64,000 bases of DNA, from the NCBI RefSeq assembly GCF_001735715.1, contig NZ_CP017259.1, positions 551,001 through 615,000 on the forward strand, written 5' to 3'. Positions 26,931 to 37,900 of the stretch are shown in pieces (the first letter of the stretch is position 1; each line of letters starts with the position of its first letter). Below the pieces are notes generated by a model that was given only the letters and a program-made list of their open reading frames with translations, was not told the DNA's origin and made no database searches. A program made the translations under genes and the position numbers. Source of the DNA: Formosa sp. Hel3_A1_48 (GTDB taxonomy: Bacteria; Bacteroidota; Bacteroidia; Flavobacteriales; Flavobacteriaceae).

Positions 26931-27857
26931 CTACAAATTTAGAAGGCTATTGGTCTTTTTTACGCCTTCAGCACTTCGCATTAAGTGTTCTTGTTCTGCA
27001 GCACTTAATTCAATTTCGACAATTTTTTCTATACCATTTGCTCCTAAAACTACAGGCACACCAATGCAAAGATCACTGAGTCCATATGCGCCATCCAAAA
27101 GGGTAGAACAAGGAAAAATTTTCTTTTGATCACAAGCAATAGCTTGTACCAACCCACTTACAGCAGCGCCGGGCGCATACCATGCAGATGTTCCTAAAAG
27201 TTTTGTCAATGTTGCACCGCCAACCTTAGTATCCTCTTTGACTTGCTCCAAGCGCTCTTGAGAAATAAATTCAGAAACCTTTATACTATTTCTTGTGGCA
27301 TGAGAAGTTAGAGGTACCATTCCAACATCACTGTGTCCACCAATCACCATCCCATCAACATCACTAATAGGAGCGCCTAATGCTTCAGCTAATCGATACT
27401 TAAATCGTGCAGAATCTAATGCACCTCCCATTCCAATAATTTTATGCTTAGGAAGCCCTGTAACTTTATGCGCTAAATAAGTCATTGTATCCATTGGATT
27501 ACTCACGACAATAAGAACAGTATCGGGGGAATGTTTTACCAAATTTTCGGAAACTGTTTTTACTATCCCTGCATTAATTCCTATAAGTTCTTCACGTGTC
27601 ATCCCTGGTTTTCTTGGTATTCCAGAAGTAATTACACAAATGTTGCTGTTTGCAGTTTTAGTGTAATCGTTAGTAGATCCGGTAATTTTGGTGTCAAAAC
27701 CATTCAGTGAAGCACATTGCATGAGATCCATAGCCTTACCTTCAGCAAAGCCTTCCTTAATATCTAAAAGTACAACTTCTGATGCGAAATTTTTTATGGC
27801 GATGTATTCGGCACAACTTGCGCCTACGGCTCCTGCGCCTACGACAGTTACTTTCAT
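26931..27857 (-). CDS. mdh: Malate dehydrogenase, LDH-like type
   Basis: A 308-residue NAD-dependent enzyme that interconverts malate and oxaloacetate in the TCA cycle. The Rossmann motif GAGAVGASCAEYIA is at the N-terminus. GIPRKPGMTREELIGIN forms the active-site loop with its substrate-binding arginines, and the catalytic His is in VIGGHSDVGMVPL. Arg in RKPGM, rather than Gln, supports malate over lactate. It is a monocistronic unit with its own promoter and terminator. Confidence 0.96.
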   Translation of the reverse strand: MKVTVVGAGAVGASCAEYIAIKNFASEVVLLDIKEGFAEGKAMDLMQCASLNGFDTKITGSTNDYTKTANSNICVITSGIPRKPGMTREELIGINAGIVKTVSENLVKHSPDTVLIVVSNPMDTMTYLAHKVTGLPKHKIIGMGGALDSARFKYRLAEALGAPISDVDGMVIGGHSDVGMVPLTSHATRNSIKVSEFISQERLEQVKEDTKVGGATLTKLLGTSAWYAPGAAVSGLVQAIACDQKKIFPCSTLLDGAYGLSDLCIGVPVVLGANGIEKIVEIELSAAEQEHLMRSAEGVKKTNSLLNL

Positions 27858-27900
27858 TTCAATTCTATTTTTTTAAGATTAAATTATTTTTTAGCGTACG

Positions 27901-27908
27901 CAAATGTA
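27901..27908 (-). promoter_or_regulatory. -7 promoter box of mdh
   Basis: TACATTTG on the minus strand matches TAnnTTTG exactly, 44 bp upstream of the ATG. I see no clear -33 element. Confidence 0.5.
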
Positions 27909-27932
27909 CTGATAATTGTTGTTGTTTTTTGC

Positions 27933-28946
27933 TTAAAAACCAAAATTTAAACCCAAGGAAGCACTGTTATATTCTGCAATTGTATAATCAGCATTAACAC
28001 CAATAAAACCGAGTTTTAAGGAGGCTCCAAAAGTTGTTCTTATTCCCGATATTTTATTGGTAATAGAAATTGGATTCGTGATTTCACTCGAGCTGATGTC
28101 CCCATTAACAATTTGATAAGATCCCAATAATTCTGTTGTTGTTTTACCTTTGAGTAAACCCAAAGACCCATAAAAATTTATAATCTTCAACTTACTGCCC
28201 ACTACAAGCTGATACAACATAGAATTGACATCTAGTGTCATTTTTTGATTTTCGCCAGAAACAATCTCAGACGAAGAAAAATCATAAACTCCATCCAAAT
28301 GAGAGTAAGCAATCACGGCTGAAACTGCCACAGGAAGAATCTTGTTTGTGGGCAACCACGAAAGTAAATTTTGCTGAATTCCGAAACCATAAGCATTTAG
28401 TTTTGCATCGTCGAAAGCCATTTTAGGAACAACTCTTGCTTTAATTTGAGTACCTTTAAAGGGGGAAAAACTGGCCTGTAAAAACGCTGTTGGAATAAAA
28501 CTAGAATCTGAAGACCCTATTCCTCCGGGAAGTGACAAGGTAACTTCTTGATCTCCAAATATTGGATCATCATAAGTCAAAACCACAGTTTCACTAGATG
28601 AACCTCCAAAAGCTGTCGGCACGTTCTTGCTTGTACTGTTGTCCACAAATCTAATGTTTTCAAAATCTGAAGCAACCATGTTAAAGCTTTTCTTTTGATC
28701 TTTTATGAAGCTCGTGTTTCCAATAATTGAAATTTCAAATCCGAATCTTCGAGGAGATTTGGCGGTGTTGAACCAAGCGTTAGAAATGCTATACACGAGT
28801 CCTTCGGAAGCAGGAGCAGTGTAGTATTCTGCAAAGCGTTGGGTGTCCGCTACACCAGCAGCGAGTAATTCGTTTATAGATTCTTGCGCATTTGTATTGC
28901 TTAGAGCGCAAAAAAACAAGTAACTAATGATTCTGGGGATTTTCAT
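27933..28946 (-). CDS. DUF6588-like exported protein, probable outer-membrane barrel
   Basis: A 337-residue protein with a signal peptide ending NTNAQ. The start of the mature part (ELLAAGVADTQRFAEYYTAP, then SISNAWFNTAKSPR) resembles the family named DUF6588 in Flavobacteriaceae. The rest is rich in alternating hydrophobic strands and ends in SLGLNFGF with a C-terminal Phe, as in outer-membrane barrels. Function is unknown. It lies between gyrB and mdh, and a terminator separates it from gyrB. Confidence 0.75.
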   Translation of the reverse strand: MKIPRIISYLFFCALSNTNAQESINELLAAGVADTQRFAEYYTAPASEGLVYSISNAWFNTAKSPRRFGFEISIIGNTSFIKDQKKSFNMVASDFENIRFVDNSTSKNVPTAFGGSSSETVVLTYDDPIFGDQEVTLSLPGGIGSSDSSFIPTAFLQASFSPFKGTQIKARVVPKMAFDDAKLNAYGFGIQQNLLSWLPTNKILPVAVSAVIAYSHLDGVYDFSSSEIVSGENQKMTLDVNSMLYQLVVGSKLKIINFYGSLGLLKGKTTTELLGSYQIVNGDISSSEITNPISITNKISGIRTTFGASLKLGFIGVNADYTIAEYNSASLGLNFGF

Positions 28947-28974
28947 AATGTCATATTTAATATAAAATTAATAA

Positions 28975-29019
28975 AAAAAACCTTCACTTAAATGCATCAT
29001 TTTGTTGTGAAGGTTTTTT
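28975..29019 (-). terminator. Terminator of gyrB
   Basis: A 13-bp stem (28975-28987 with 29007-29019, core CCTTCAC/GTGAAGG) encloses a 19-base loop. A run of T follows on the minus strand. Confidence 0.8.
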
Positions 29020-29036
29020 ATTTTTGAAATTAAAAA

Positions 29037-31001
<1,965 letters not shown>

Positions 31002-31015
31002 TTATGGTTGCCTTA

Positions 31016-31023
31016 CAAATATA
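31016..31023 (-). promoter_or_regulatory. -7 promoter box of gyrB
   Basis: TATATTTG on the minus strand matches TAnnTTTG exactly, about 40 bp before the ATG. The rest of the 288-bp gap up to 31265 holds no gene that I can support. Confidence 0.55.
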
Positions 31024-31265
31024 AAAATTCACTTGCTTTTAAAGATGGTTTTCTAACATAATTTTAGTTGAAATTATTAACATTTCGCGTATTTTGAAAA
31101 ACGGCCTTAAACAGCCTAAAACAGGGCTTAAAATTGAAATCCGTACCGCTAAGTTTAATGCCAACCGCCTAATTTTAATCAAAGACCTTAAAACAGCTTG
31201 ATTTGAAGTGATTTTTTTTATAAATTTGAGTACCCAAATATTATTTGAACTCAAAAACACCTACT

Positions 31266-32279
31266 ATGAAAACACTTTTACTTTTTTTTTCTATTTTTTT
31301 TATTAATCTATGTTTCTGTCAGGAAATAGAAACGTTTAACACAGTCGATGGATCCAAATTTTTAATTTACGATCCTACTTCTACAATTGATCAAACGCCC
31401 TCCGGCTCAGGTTCGAATTGGAGTTTTAGCAACTTGAACAGAATTGGTGAAAATACAGATAACTACAGCGTCCCCAATGCCGATGAGCAAAATACATTCC
31501 AAGGAACAACTGAAGTATTAACAGTTCAGCAATTAAGCCCTCCAGCTGAAAGAAAACTATTCCTTAAGCACGCTGCTAATACCACTTACATAACTGGCGC
31601 AACTCAAGAGGGTATAACTTTGAATTACAGTGGTGAAAATGCATATGTTGGCGAATTTCCCATGTCATTTAACACCCAAAATTCAGGGCCTGTTTCAGGA
31701 ACATTTAGCTATGATGGCACCAACGGCACTTTCACTGGCACCTTTACAGCTGAAGTAGATGCACACGGAAATCTAAGTTTGAGCGACAACTACGGAGGTA
31801 ACTTCAATCGCGGGGTAACGCGCTTAAAAGTTGTACAAAACTTGAATTTATTTGTAGGTGTAAATACCTTTGTTCCTGTAGCTACAGTCAATCAATTGTC
31901 CTATTACTACTACGATAGTAGTGAAGATAATATCGCCTTTAGAACCAACGACGTGAGCCTTGTTTCAACTTTGCTGGGTAATCAAAATTCAAAAAGTTTT
32001 GAAGCAAATAATCTATACACGCTATCGGTTAAAACTCCACAAAGACTGGAGGGCATAGTTATTTACCCTAACCCCGTCAAAGACGTTACAAATATCAAAA
32101 TCGACAAGGATATTAATATTGTTTCGCTAAAGATTTTAAACCTCATAGGGCAAACCATATACCATACCAAAACAAACCCAGTAGACCTACCAACAAACAA
32201 GTTAAAAAGAGGCCTTTATTTCGTAGTGCTTGAAACAGATTCTGATCGAAAATACATCAAAAAAATAATAAAACAGTAA
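31266..32279 (+). CDS. Secreted protein with T9SS type A sorting domain, function unknown
   Basis: A 337-residue protein with a signal peptide MKTLLLFFSIFFINLCFCQ. The frame also opens at 31245, but the ATG at 31266 gives a proper signal. The body, rich in Thr, Asn and Gly, looks like a beta-sandwich and has no recognisable catalytic motif. The tail from about residue 262 contains VIYPNPVKD, then VSLKILNLIGQTIY and LKRGLYFVVLETD. This is the Por secretion (type A) domain that sends proteins through T9SS for surface attachment or release. It stands alone between gyrB and asnB. Confidence 0.85.
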   Translation: MKTLLLFFSIFFINLCFCQEIETFNTVDGSKFLIYDPTSTIDQTPSGSGSNWSFSNLNRIGENTDNYSVPNADEQNTFQGTTEVLTVQQLSPPAERKLFLKHAANTTYITGATQEGITLNYSGENAYVGEFPMSFNTQNSGPVSGTFSYDGTNGTFTGTFTAEVDAHGNLSLSDNYGGNFNRGVTRLKVVQNLNLFVGVNTFVPVATVNQLSYYYYDSSEDNIAFRTNDVSLVSTLLGNQNSKSFEANNLYTLSVKTPQRLEGIVIYPNPVKDVTNIKIDKDINIVSLKILNLIGQTIYHTKTNPVDLPTNKLKRGLYFVVLETDSDRKYIKKIIKQ

Positions 32280-32318
32280 TTGTAAAATAAATAAATTAGT
32301 TGCTTTTAATTTTCAAAA

Positions 32319-33983
32319 TTAATAGGCATCATCATGAACTTTAGCAACTGCACGACCACTTGGATCGTTTAGGTTTTTAAATGCCTCGTCCCATTCTAAA
32401 GCAATTTTAGTGCTACATGCAACACTTGGTTCCTGCGGCACACAAAGCGCTGCTGCTTCACTAGGAAAATGAGCTTCAAACAGTGTTCGGTAGTAAAACT
32501 CTTCTTTGTTAAGTGGGGTTTGTACAGGGAATCTAAAATGGGCATTTTTCATTTGCTCATCACTAACTTCTTTATCAACAACTTCTTTTAAAGTATCAAT
32601 CCAACTGTACCCAACTCCGTCACTAAATTGTTCTTTTTGTCGCCACGCTACACTATTGGGAAGCATGTCTTCAAATGCTTTACGTACCACCCATTTTTCC
32701 ATACGTTCTCCGTTAATCATTTTGTCTTGTGGATTGATCCGCATTGCTACATCCATAAATTCTTTGTCTAAAAAGGGTACACGACCCTCTATACCCCAAG
32801 CTGCTAAGCTTTTGTTGGCACGCAAACAGTCGTACATGTGCAATTTATCTAACTTTCTAACTGTTTCTTGATGAAATTCTTCCGCATTTGGCGCCTTATG
32901 AAAATACAAATACCCCCCGAAAAGTTCGTCAGCACCTTCACCAGAAAGCACCATTTTGATTCCCATAGACTTTATCACTCTGGCCATTAAATACATTGGC
33001 GTACTTGCTCGAATTGTTGTTGTATCGTATGTCTCCAAGTTATAAACCACATCTTTTATGGCATCCAGCCCCTCTTGAATAGTGAATTTTATCTCATGAT
33101 GAACTGTACCTATATGGTCAGCGACCTTCTGTGCTGCTGCCAAATCTGGAGAACCTTCCAAGCCCACTGAAAATGAATGTAATTGAGGCCACCAAGCATC
33201 TGTTGTATCTCCGGATTCAACTCTTTTTTGAGCATATTTTTTAGCAATAGCCGAAGTGACAGAAGAATCCAAACCACCGGAAAGTAGAACGCCATAAGGG
33301 ACATCACTCATCAATTGACGACGCACTGCTGCTTCTAAAGCCTCTTTGATTTCTTTAATGCTTGTTTCATTTGATTTGACAGCATCATAATCGCTCCAAT
33401 CCCTATTATACCATTTTACAAACGCACCATCTCTACTGTCTAAAAAGTGACCCGGTGGGAATAATTCAATTTTAGTACATACAGATTCTAAAGCCTTGAG
33501 CTCAGAAGCAACATAAAAAGTTCCGTTTTTATCCCATCCTATGTACAATGGGATAATACCCATGTGGTCGCGGGCAATGAAATAAGAATCATTATCTGTA
33601 TCATAAATAGCAAAACCAAAAATTCCATTGAGATCATCAATAAAATCAATCCCTTTTTCTTTGTAGAGCGCTAGAATAATCTCACAATCGCTTTGTGTCT
33701 GAAATTCGTAGCTGGAATTCAACTGGCTTCTTAATTCTCTGTGGTTATAAATTTCACCATTTGCAGCGAGTACCAATTTATGATCTGGACTATACAACGG
33801 CTGTTTCCCAGAAGCTGGATCGACGATCGCAAGACGCTCATGCGCCATGATGGCGTTGTCGCTATCAAACACCCCACTCCAGTCTGGTCCGCGATGTCTA
33901 ATCTTCTTTGACATCTCCAGGATTTTAGGTCTTAAAACTTCACTTTTTTCTTTTAAATCAAAGGCACAAACTATTCCGCACAT
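32319..33983 (-). CDS. asnB: Asparagine synthase B, glutamine-hydrolysing
   Basis: A 554-residue enzyme that makes asparagine from aspartate, ATP and glutamine. The mature N-terminal nucleophile is Cys2 in MCGIVCAFD, which fixes the start at 33983 although the frame opens at 34010. The glutaminase domain has RHRGPDWSG and NGEIYNH. The synthetase domain has the PP-loop GVLLSGGLDSSVTSAI and GEGADELFGGYLYFHKAP. Length and order match bacterial AsnB. Confidence 0.96.
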   Translation of the reverse strand: MCGIVCAFDLKEKSEVLRPKILEMSKKIRHRGPDWSGVFDSDNAIMAHERLAIVDPASGKQPLYSPDHKLVLAANGEIYNHRELRSQLNSSYEFQTQSDCEIILALYKEKGIDFIDDLNGIFGFAIYDTDNDSYFIARDHMGIIPLYIGWDKNGTFYVASELKALESVCTKIELFPPGHFLDSRDGAFVKWYNRDWSDYDAVKSNETSIKEIKEALEAAVRRQLMSDVPYGVLLSGGLDSSVTSAIAKKYAQKRVESGDTTDAWWPQLHSFSVGLEGSPDLAAAQKVADHIGTVHHEIKFTIQEGLDAIKDVVYNLETYDTTTIRASTPMYLMARVIKSMGIKMVLSGEGADELFGGYLYFHKAPNAEEFHQETVRKLDKLHMYDCLRANKSLAAWGIEGRVPFLDKEFMDVAMRINPQDKMINGERMEKWVVRKAFEDMLPNSVAWRQKEQFSDGVGYSWIDTLKEVVDKEVSDEQMKNAHFRFPVQTPLNKEEFYYRTLFEAHFPSEAAALCVPQEPSVACSTKIALEWDEAFKNLNDPSGRAVAKVHDDAY

Positions 33984-34158
33984 GACATATCTTTTAAAAT
34001 TACTTTGCAAATATGATTAAAACTTACAATTTATAAATGATTATGAGTAAATTGATTTCAAATTATTATTATTTTTAAAAAATAAAGATTAAATAATAAT
34101 TAAAATTAAACTAAAAGGGCATTAATGTTTTATTATGTAAGAATTAAGACCTAAAAAC

Positions 34159-34791
34159 CTATGGAATATTCAAATACTTATGTGTTTGAAGAGAAATTTT
34201 CCATTTTGGGTTCTTCATAACATAATCTACAATGAAAGGGGTTACTTTTTCACGCACACTCCACTCTGGCTGGAGATACAGCACGCAATCTTGACCAACC
34301 TTTTCCGCTTGTTGCTCAGCAAATCTAAAATCGTCCTTGTTATAGATTATAACTTTCAATTCATTGGCTTTAGAGTACACATGTTCGATCGGAAGTTTTC
34401 GTTTTTTTGGCGAAAGACAGATCCAGTCCCAGTCACCAGTTAAATTATAAGCCCCTGAAGTTTCGATATGGGTTTTGAGCTGATGCTGTTTAAGCAAGTA
34501 AGTTAAAGGGGCCATATCCCACATAAGTGGCTCACCTCCAGTGACCACTATGGTGTCGCTAAATTCTGCTGCTTGACTGGCTATAGTGTCAATTGAAGTC
34601 GGCGGGTGCAATTGAGCATCCCAACTCTCTTTTACATCACACCAATGACAACCCACATCACAACCGCCAACACGAATAAAATAAGCTGCAGTTCCTTTGT
34701 GGTATCCTTCGCCTTGAATGGTATAAAATGCCTCCATCAATGGCAGCATTTGACCAGCGTCGACAAATTTTTGAATTTCGGATTTTAGCAT
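34159..34791 (-). CDS. queE: 7-carboxy-7-deazaguanine synthase QueE
   Basis: A 210-residue radical SAM enzyme of the queuosine pathway that contracts the ring of 6-carboxytetrahydropterin. The iron-sulfur cluster cysteines are in RVGGCDVGCHWCDVKESWD. This is CX3C replaced by a compact CDVGCHWC, common among QueE-like proteins. VVTGGEPLMWDM is the glycine-rich SAM-binding segment, and IQGEGYHKGTAAYFIR precedes the cluster. The frame extends to a TTG at 34800, but a promoter box covers it, so the ATG at 34791 is the likely start. No other queuosine gene is nearby. Confidence 0.92.
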   Translation of the reverse strand: MLKSEIQKFVDAGQMLPLMEAFYTIQGEGYHKGTAAYFIRVGGCDVGCHWCDVKESWDAQLHPPTSIDTIASQAAEFSDTIVVTGGEPLMWDMAPLTYLLKQHQLKTHIETSGAYNLTGDWDWICLSPKKRKLPIEHVYSKANELKVIIYNKDDFRFAEQQAEKVGQDCVLYLQPEWSVREKVTPFIVDYVMKNPKWKISLQTHKYLNIP

Positions 34792-34797
34792 AGTATG

Positions 34798-34805
34798 CAA
34801 AAATA
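34798..34805 (-). promoter_or_regulatory. -7 promoter box of queE
   Basis: TATTTTTG on the minus strand matches TAnnTTTG exactly. It lies only 7 bp from the proposed ATG, so the mRNA would be nearly leaderless; a different promoter cannot be excluded. Confidence 0.35.
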
Positions 34806-34864
34806 GCTTACAGATTTTTGTTTAAGTAAAAAAACTTCATTTATTTTACTGTAACCTACTTGTT

Positions 34865-36358
34865 ATGACATCAAAAAAAGAATTCTACAATCATATTGTA
34901 CGCGGAAACACATTCGAAGGTGAAGCCATTTCCTTGGGTGCAGCCAGACTTAACCAACACACCTTATCAAAGGCTTTTGTAAAAGTTCCATTAAAAACCA
35001 TGAACAGGCATGGACTCATTGCAGGCGCTACAGGTACAGGAAAAACAAAAACACTTCAAATTTTAGCAGAGCAATTAAGCGAAAAAGGAGTGCCCGTTGT
35101 CCTTATGGACATAAAAGGTGATTTGAGCGGATTAGCCAAACCTAGCGCTGGACATCCAAAAATTAACGAGCGGCACAAGGCAATTGGACTCCCTTTCACT
35201 CCAAAAGGTTATCCAGTTGAATTCTTTTCAATTTCAGCACAAAATGGTGTTCGCTTGAGAGCAACAGTAAGTGAATTTGGACCCATACTTATTTCTAGAA
35301 TCTTAAACTTAACTGAAATACAGTCAGGAATAGTCTCTGTTCTGTTCAAGTTCTGCGACGATCATAAACTTCCATTATTAGATTTAAAAGATTTTAAAGC
35401 CATACTAAACTTTGCAACCAATGAAGGGAAGAAAGAGTTTCAATCTGCCTATGGTCGAATTTCAAAGACCTCAACTGGTGCTATTTTGAGACGTATTATT
35501 GAGTTAGAACAACAAGGTGCAGATTTGTTTTTTGGAGAAGAAAGTTTCGCCGTCAATGATTTTGTGCGCTATACATCTACTGGCGCAGGGTATATTAACA
35601 TCATAAGGCTAGATGATATACAAAACAAACCCAAGTTATTTTCAACATTTATGCTCAGTCTTTTGGCGGAGCTTTTTGAAAGCTTTCCCGAAACTGGAGA
35701 TATAGACAAACCAAAACTGGTAATGTTTATCGATGAAGCGCATTTGATTTTTAATGAAGCCTCAAAACAGCTTTTAGATCAAATTGAGTACACAATTAAG
35801 CTTATTCGAAGTAAAGGCATAGGGATTTATTTTGTAACGCAAAACCCAAGTGATGTTCCAGAAAATATTCTTGGACAGTTGGGCTTAAAAGTTCAACATG
35901 CTTTGCGCGCCTTTACTGCTAAAGATCGTAAAAACATAAAACTAACTGCGCAAAACTATCCTGTAACTTCATTTTTTAACACAGAAAAAACTCTTACTAC
36001 GATGGGTATTGGTGAAGCATTGGTAACCGCCTTGGACGAAAAAGGCCGTCCAACTCCTCTGAGTGCTGCATTGATGCGGGCTCCAAAAAGCCAAATGGAT
36101 ATTTTAAACCCCGATGAATTATTTGAACTTTGTAATTCATCTAAACTTTCAAAAAAATACAATAAAACTATCGATAGACAAAGTGCTTATGAACTATTGG
36201 GCGCCAAAATCAAAAGGATTAACCACATGAGGCCCCAACAAGATTCAAATCAAACCCCAAAAAGAAAAGGCAGACAAAGACAACACCCAATTGTTAAAGT
36301 CCTAACTAGCGCTACTTTTATTCGAGCTGTATTTGGAATTCTGAAAAAAGTCGTTTAG
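34865..36358 (+). CDS. HerA-like ATPase (DUF853 family)
   Basis: A 497-residue P-loop ATPase of the HerA/FtsK group. Walker A is GATGTGKTKTLQ near residue 55, Walker B is VMFIDEAHLIF near 290, and a motif with Gln in FVTQNPSDVPENILGQLG follows. Relatives annotated as DUF853 or helicase HerA-like are widespread; their cellular role is poorly defined. True HerA works with the nuclease NurA in end resection, but no NurA is present here. The C-terminus is basic (RKGRQRQHP), perhaps for nucleic-acid binding. A lipoprotein gene follows by 24 bp. Confidence 0.88.
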   Translation: MTSKKEFYNHIVRGNTFEGEAISLGAARLNQHTLSKAFVKVPLKTMNRHGLIAGATGTGKTKTLQILAEQLSEKGVPVVLMDIKGDLSGLAKPSAGHPKINERHKAIGLPFTPKGYPVEFFSISAQNGVRLRATVSEFGPILISRILNLTEIQSGIVSVLFKFCDDHKLPLLDLKDFKAILNFATNEGKKEFQSAYGRISKTSTGAILRRIIELEQQGADLFFGEESFAVNDFVRYTSTGAGYINIIRLDDIQNKPKLFSTFMLSLLAELFESFPETGDIDKPKLVMFIDEAHLIFNEASKQLLDQIEYTIKLIRSKGIGIYFVTQNPSDVPENILGQLGLKVQHALRAFTAKDRKNIKLTAQNYPVTSFFNTEKTLTTMGIGEALVTALDEKGRPTPLSAALMRAPKSQMDILNPDELFELCNSSKLSKKYNKTIDRQSAYELLGAKIKRINHMRPQQDSNQTPKRKGRQRQHPIVKVLTSATFIRAVFGILKKVV

Positions 36359-36382
36359 TATTGTACTCATTAAAAATTAACC

Positions 36383-36940
36383 ATGAACTATTTATTTAAA
36401 TTCATTCTTGTAGTTGGACTAGTTACGGCTTCTTGTACCTCTAGCCCTAACCCATTTGCAATTTCAGCATCTTCTGTTGGCTCGCTCAATGACTCTACTA
36501 AAGTAAGAGACTTAAAACTTGTTTTTGAAACCGACTCATTAAGTCAATTTATTGGGGGCGATGAATTTATTGGCAATACTAATGTTATAACCGTTTTTGA
36601 GAAAGGAACACAAAAAATTTTACTAGAACTTACGCCAAGTGAAGCATTAGATTCGTTATCATCAATACAAAACGTCCGAATCATGGACGAGCGTTTTAAA
36701 ACTGAAGCAGGGTTAAGTAAAAAGTCAAGCTTTGCCGACATCTCTTCAAAGTATAAAGTATCAAGTATTCAAAACACATTGCGTAATTTGATTGTGTCTG
36801 TGGATGAAATCAATGCTTATTTTACCATAGATAAAAATGAATTGCCAGAAGATTTACGCTACGATATGAATAAGAAAATTGAAGCAATCTCCATTCCGCC
36901 CACAGCAAAAATCAAAGATTTTTTTATTCAATGGTATTAA
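36383..36940 (+). CDS. Hypothetical lipoprotein
   Basis: A 185-residue protein with a lipoprotein signal ending VTASC, lipidated Cys18. The mature part begins with a Ser/Asn/Pro-rich linker. It then has a compact domain with FETDSLSQFIGGDEFIGNT and ends LPEDLRYDMNKKIEAISIPP. I recognise no family. The C-terminal part may be a single folded unit of about 130 residues. It follows the HerA-like gene by 24 bp and may be co-transcribed. Confidence 0.75.
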   Translation: MNYLFKFILVVGLVTASCTSSPNPFAISASSVGSLNDSTKVRDLKLVFETDSLSQFIGGDEFIGNTNVITVFEKGTQKILLELTPSEALDSLSSIQNVRIMDERFKTEAGLSKKSSFADISSKYKVSSIQNTLRNLIVSVDEINAYFTIDKNELPEDLRYDMNKKIEAISIPPTAKIKDFFIQWY

Positions 36941-36975
36941 CCAGAAAGAGAATAAACTGGAAACCAGGTCTCCTA

Positions 36976-36983
36976 TATCTTTG
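36976..36983 (+). promoter_or_regulatory. -7 promoter box of the alpha/beta hydrolase gene
   Basis: TATCTTTG matches TAnnTTTG exactly, 75 bp before the ATG at 37058. The -33 element is unclear. Confidence 0.45.
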
Positions 36984-37057
36984 TTGAAGGTAATCGTAAA
37001 TATTTTAATTTACATACCTTTACACCCAGAAAAATATTTTTGAATTTATCAACCCCC

Positions 37058-37882
37058 ATGCAAACTTTTCTTCCTAAATTCATTGGCCTCATCCTAAACA
37101 CTCTAGGACTTTTAAATACCAAACTGGCTTCTAAATGGGCATTAGACCTGTTTTCAAGACCGCTCAAGGGACGTTACAAAACAATTCACCCCACTTTAGA
37201 AGCTGCCGAAAAGAGAAATTTTCACTATAAAAAATTAACCATCAAAACCTACAGGTGGAAAGGGGAGAAAGAAACTGTATTATTGGCTCATGGCTGGGAA
37301 AGTAACTCAGGACGATGGAAAAACACAGTTAATAGTCTTCTGAAATCTGGATATTCTGTAGTAGCTTTGGATGCACCAGCGCATGGCGCGTCTGGCGGCA
37401 AAAGCTTCAATGCGGTTTTATACTCAGAGTTTATCGCGCTTGTTTGCACAGAATTCAAGCCCTCTATTTTAATTGGACATTCCGTTGGCGGGATGGCTAT
37501 TTCTTTTTTTATGAAAAATAGTGGATACAGGTTCGCGGATAAAATTATATTACTTGGCGCACCATCTGGATTTACTGGTATTTTTAAAAACTACACTGAT
37601 CTAATGGGGTTTAGCTCCAAGCTAAAACGCGGAATTGAAGCTAGAGTTATGCGTAAGTTTGGTCACCCATCTTCCTATTTCAATACGGCTAAGTTTATGG
37701 GAGAAGTCAACTGCAAAGGACTTGTAATCCATGATCACAATGACCCTGTAATTCCATATAGTGATGCTGTGGAAATTCAAACTGCTTTTAAGAACAGTAC
37801 ACTTATCGCTACAAATGGCCTTGGACACGGCTTAAAAGGTAAAGCTGTAATCAATCATATTCTTGCTTTTTTAGAGGATTAA
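37058..37882 (+). CDS. Alpha/beta hydrolase
   Basis: A 274-residue alpha/beta-hydrolase-fold protein. The oxyanion region is LLAHGWESNSGRW, the nucleophile elbow reads IGHSVGGMA (Ser in GHSVGG), an acid lies in HDHNDPVIPY, and the final His is in GLGHGL. An N-terminal hydrophobic segment may anchor it to the membrane. The substrate cannot be assigned. The frame opens at a TTG (37040), but the ATG at 37058 is the likely start. The rluF gene follows within 20 bp. Confidence 0.87.
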   Translation: MQTFLPKFIGLILNTLGLLNTKLASKWALDLFSRPLKGRYKTIHPTLEAAEKRNFHYKKLTIKTYRWKGEKETVLLAHGWESNSGRWKNTVNSLLKSGYSVVALDAPAHGASGGKSFNAVLYSEFIALVCTEFKPSILIGHSVGGMAISFFMKNSGYRFADKIILLGAPSGFTGIFKNYTDLMGFSSKLKRGIEARVMRKFGHPSSYFNTAKFMGEVNCKGLVIHDHNDPVIPYSDAVEIQTAFKNSTLIATNGLGHGLKGKAVINHILAFLED

Positions 37883-37900
37883 ACTTTGTACCTTTACGGC

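Noticed and set aside
31039..31260. 73-codon minus-strand open frame upstream of gyrB
   Set aside because: It overlaps the gyrB-side intergenic region and the start of the type A protein gene, has no recognisable motif, and its composition looks non-coding.
34865..36358. HerA-like ATPase as part of a defence island
   Set aside because: No nuclease, SIR2, DUF4297 or other defence partner lies nearby; the neighbours look like housekeeping genes.
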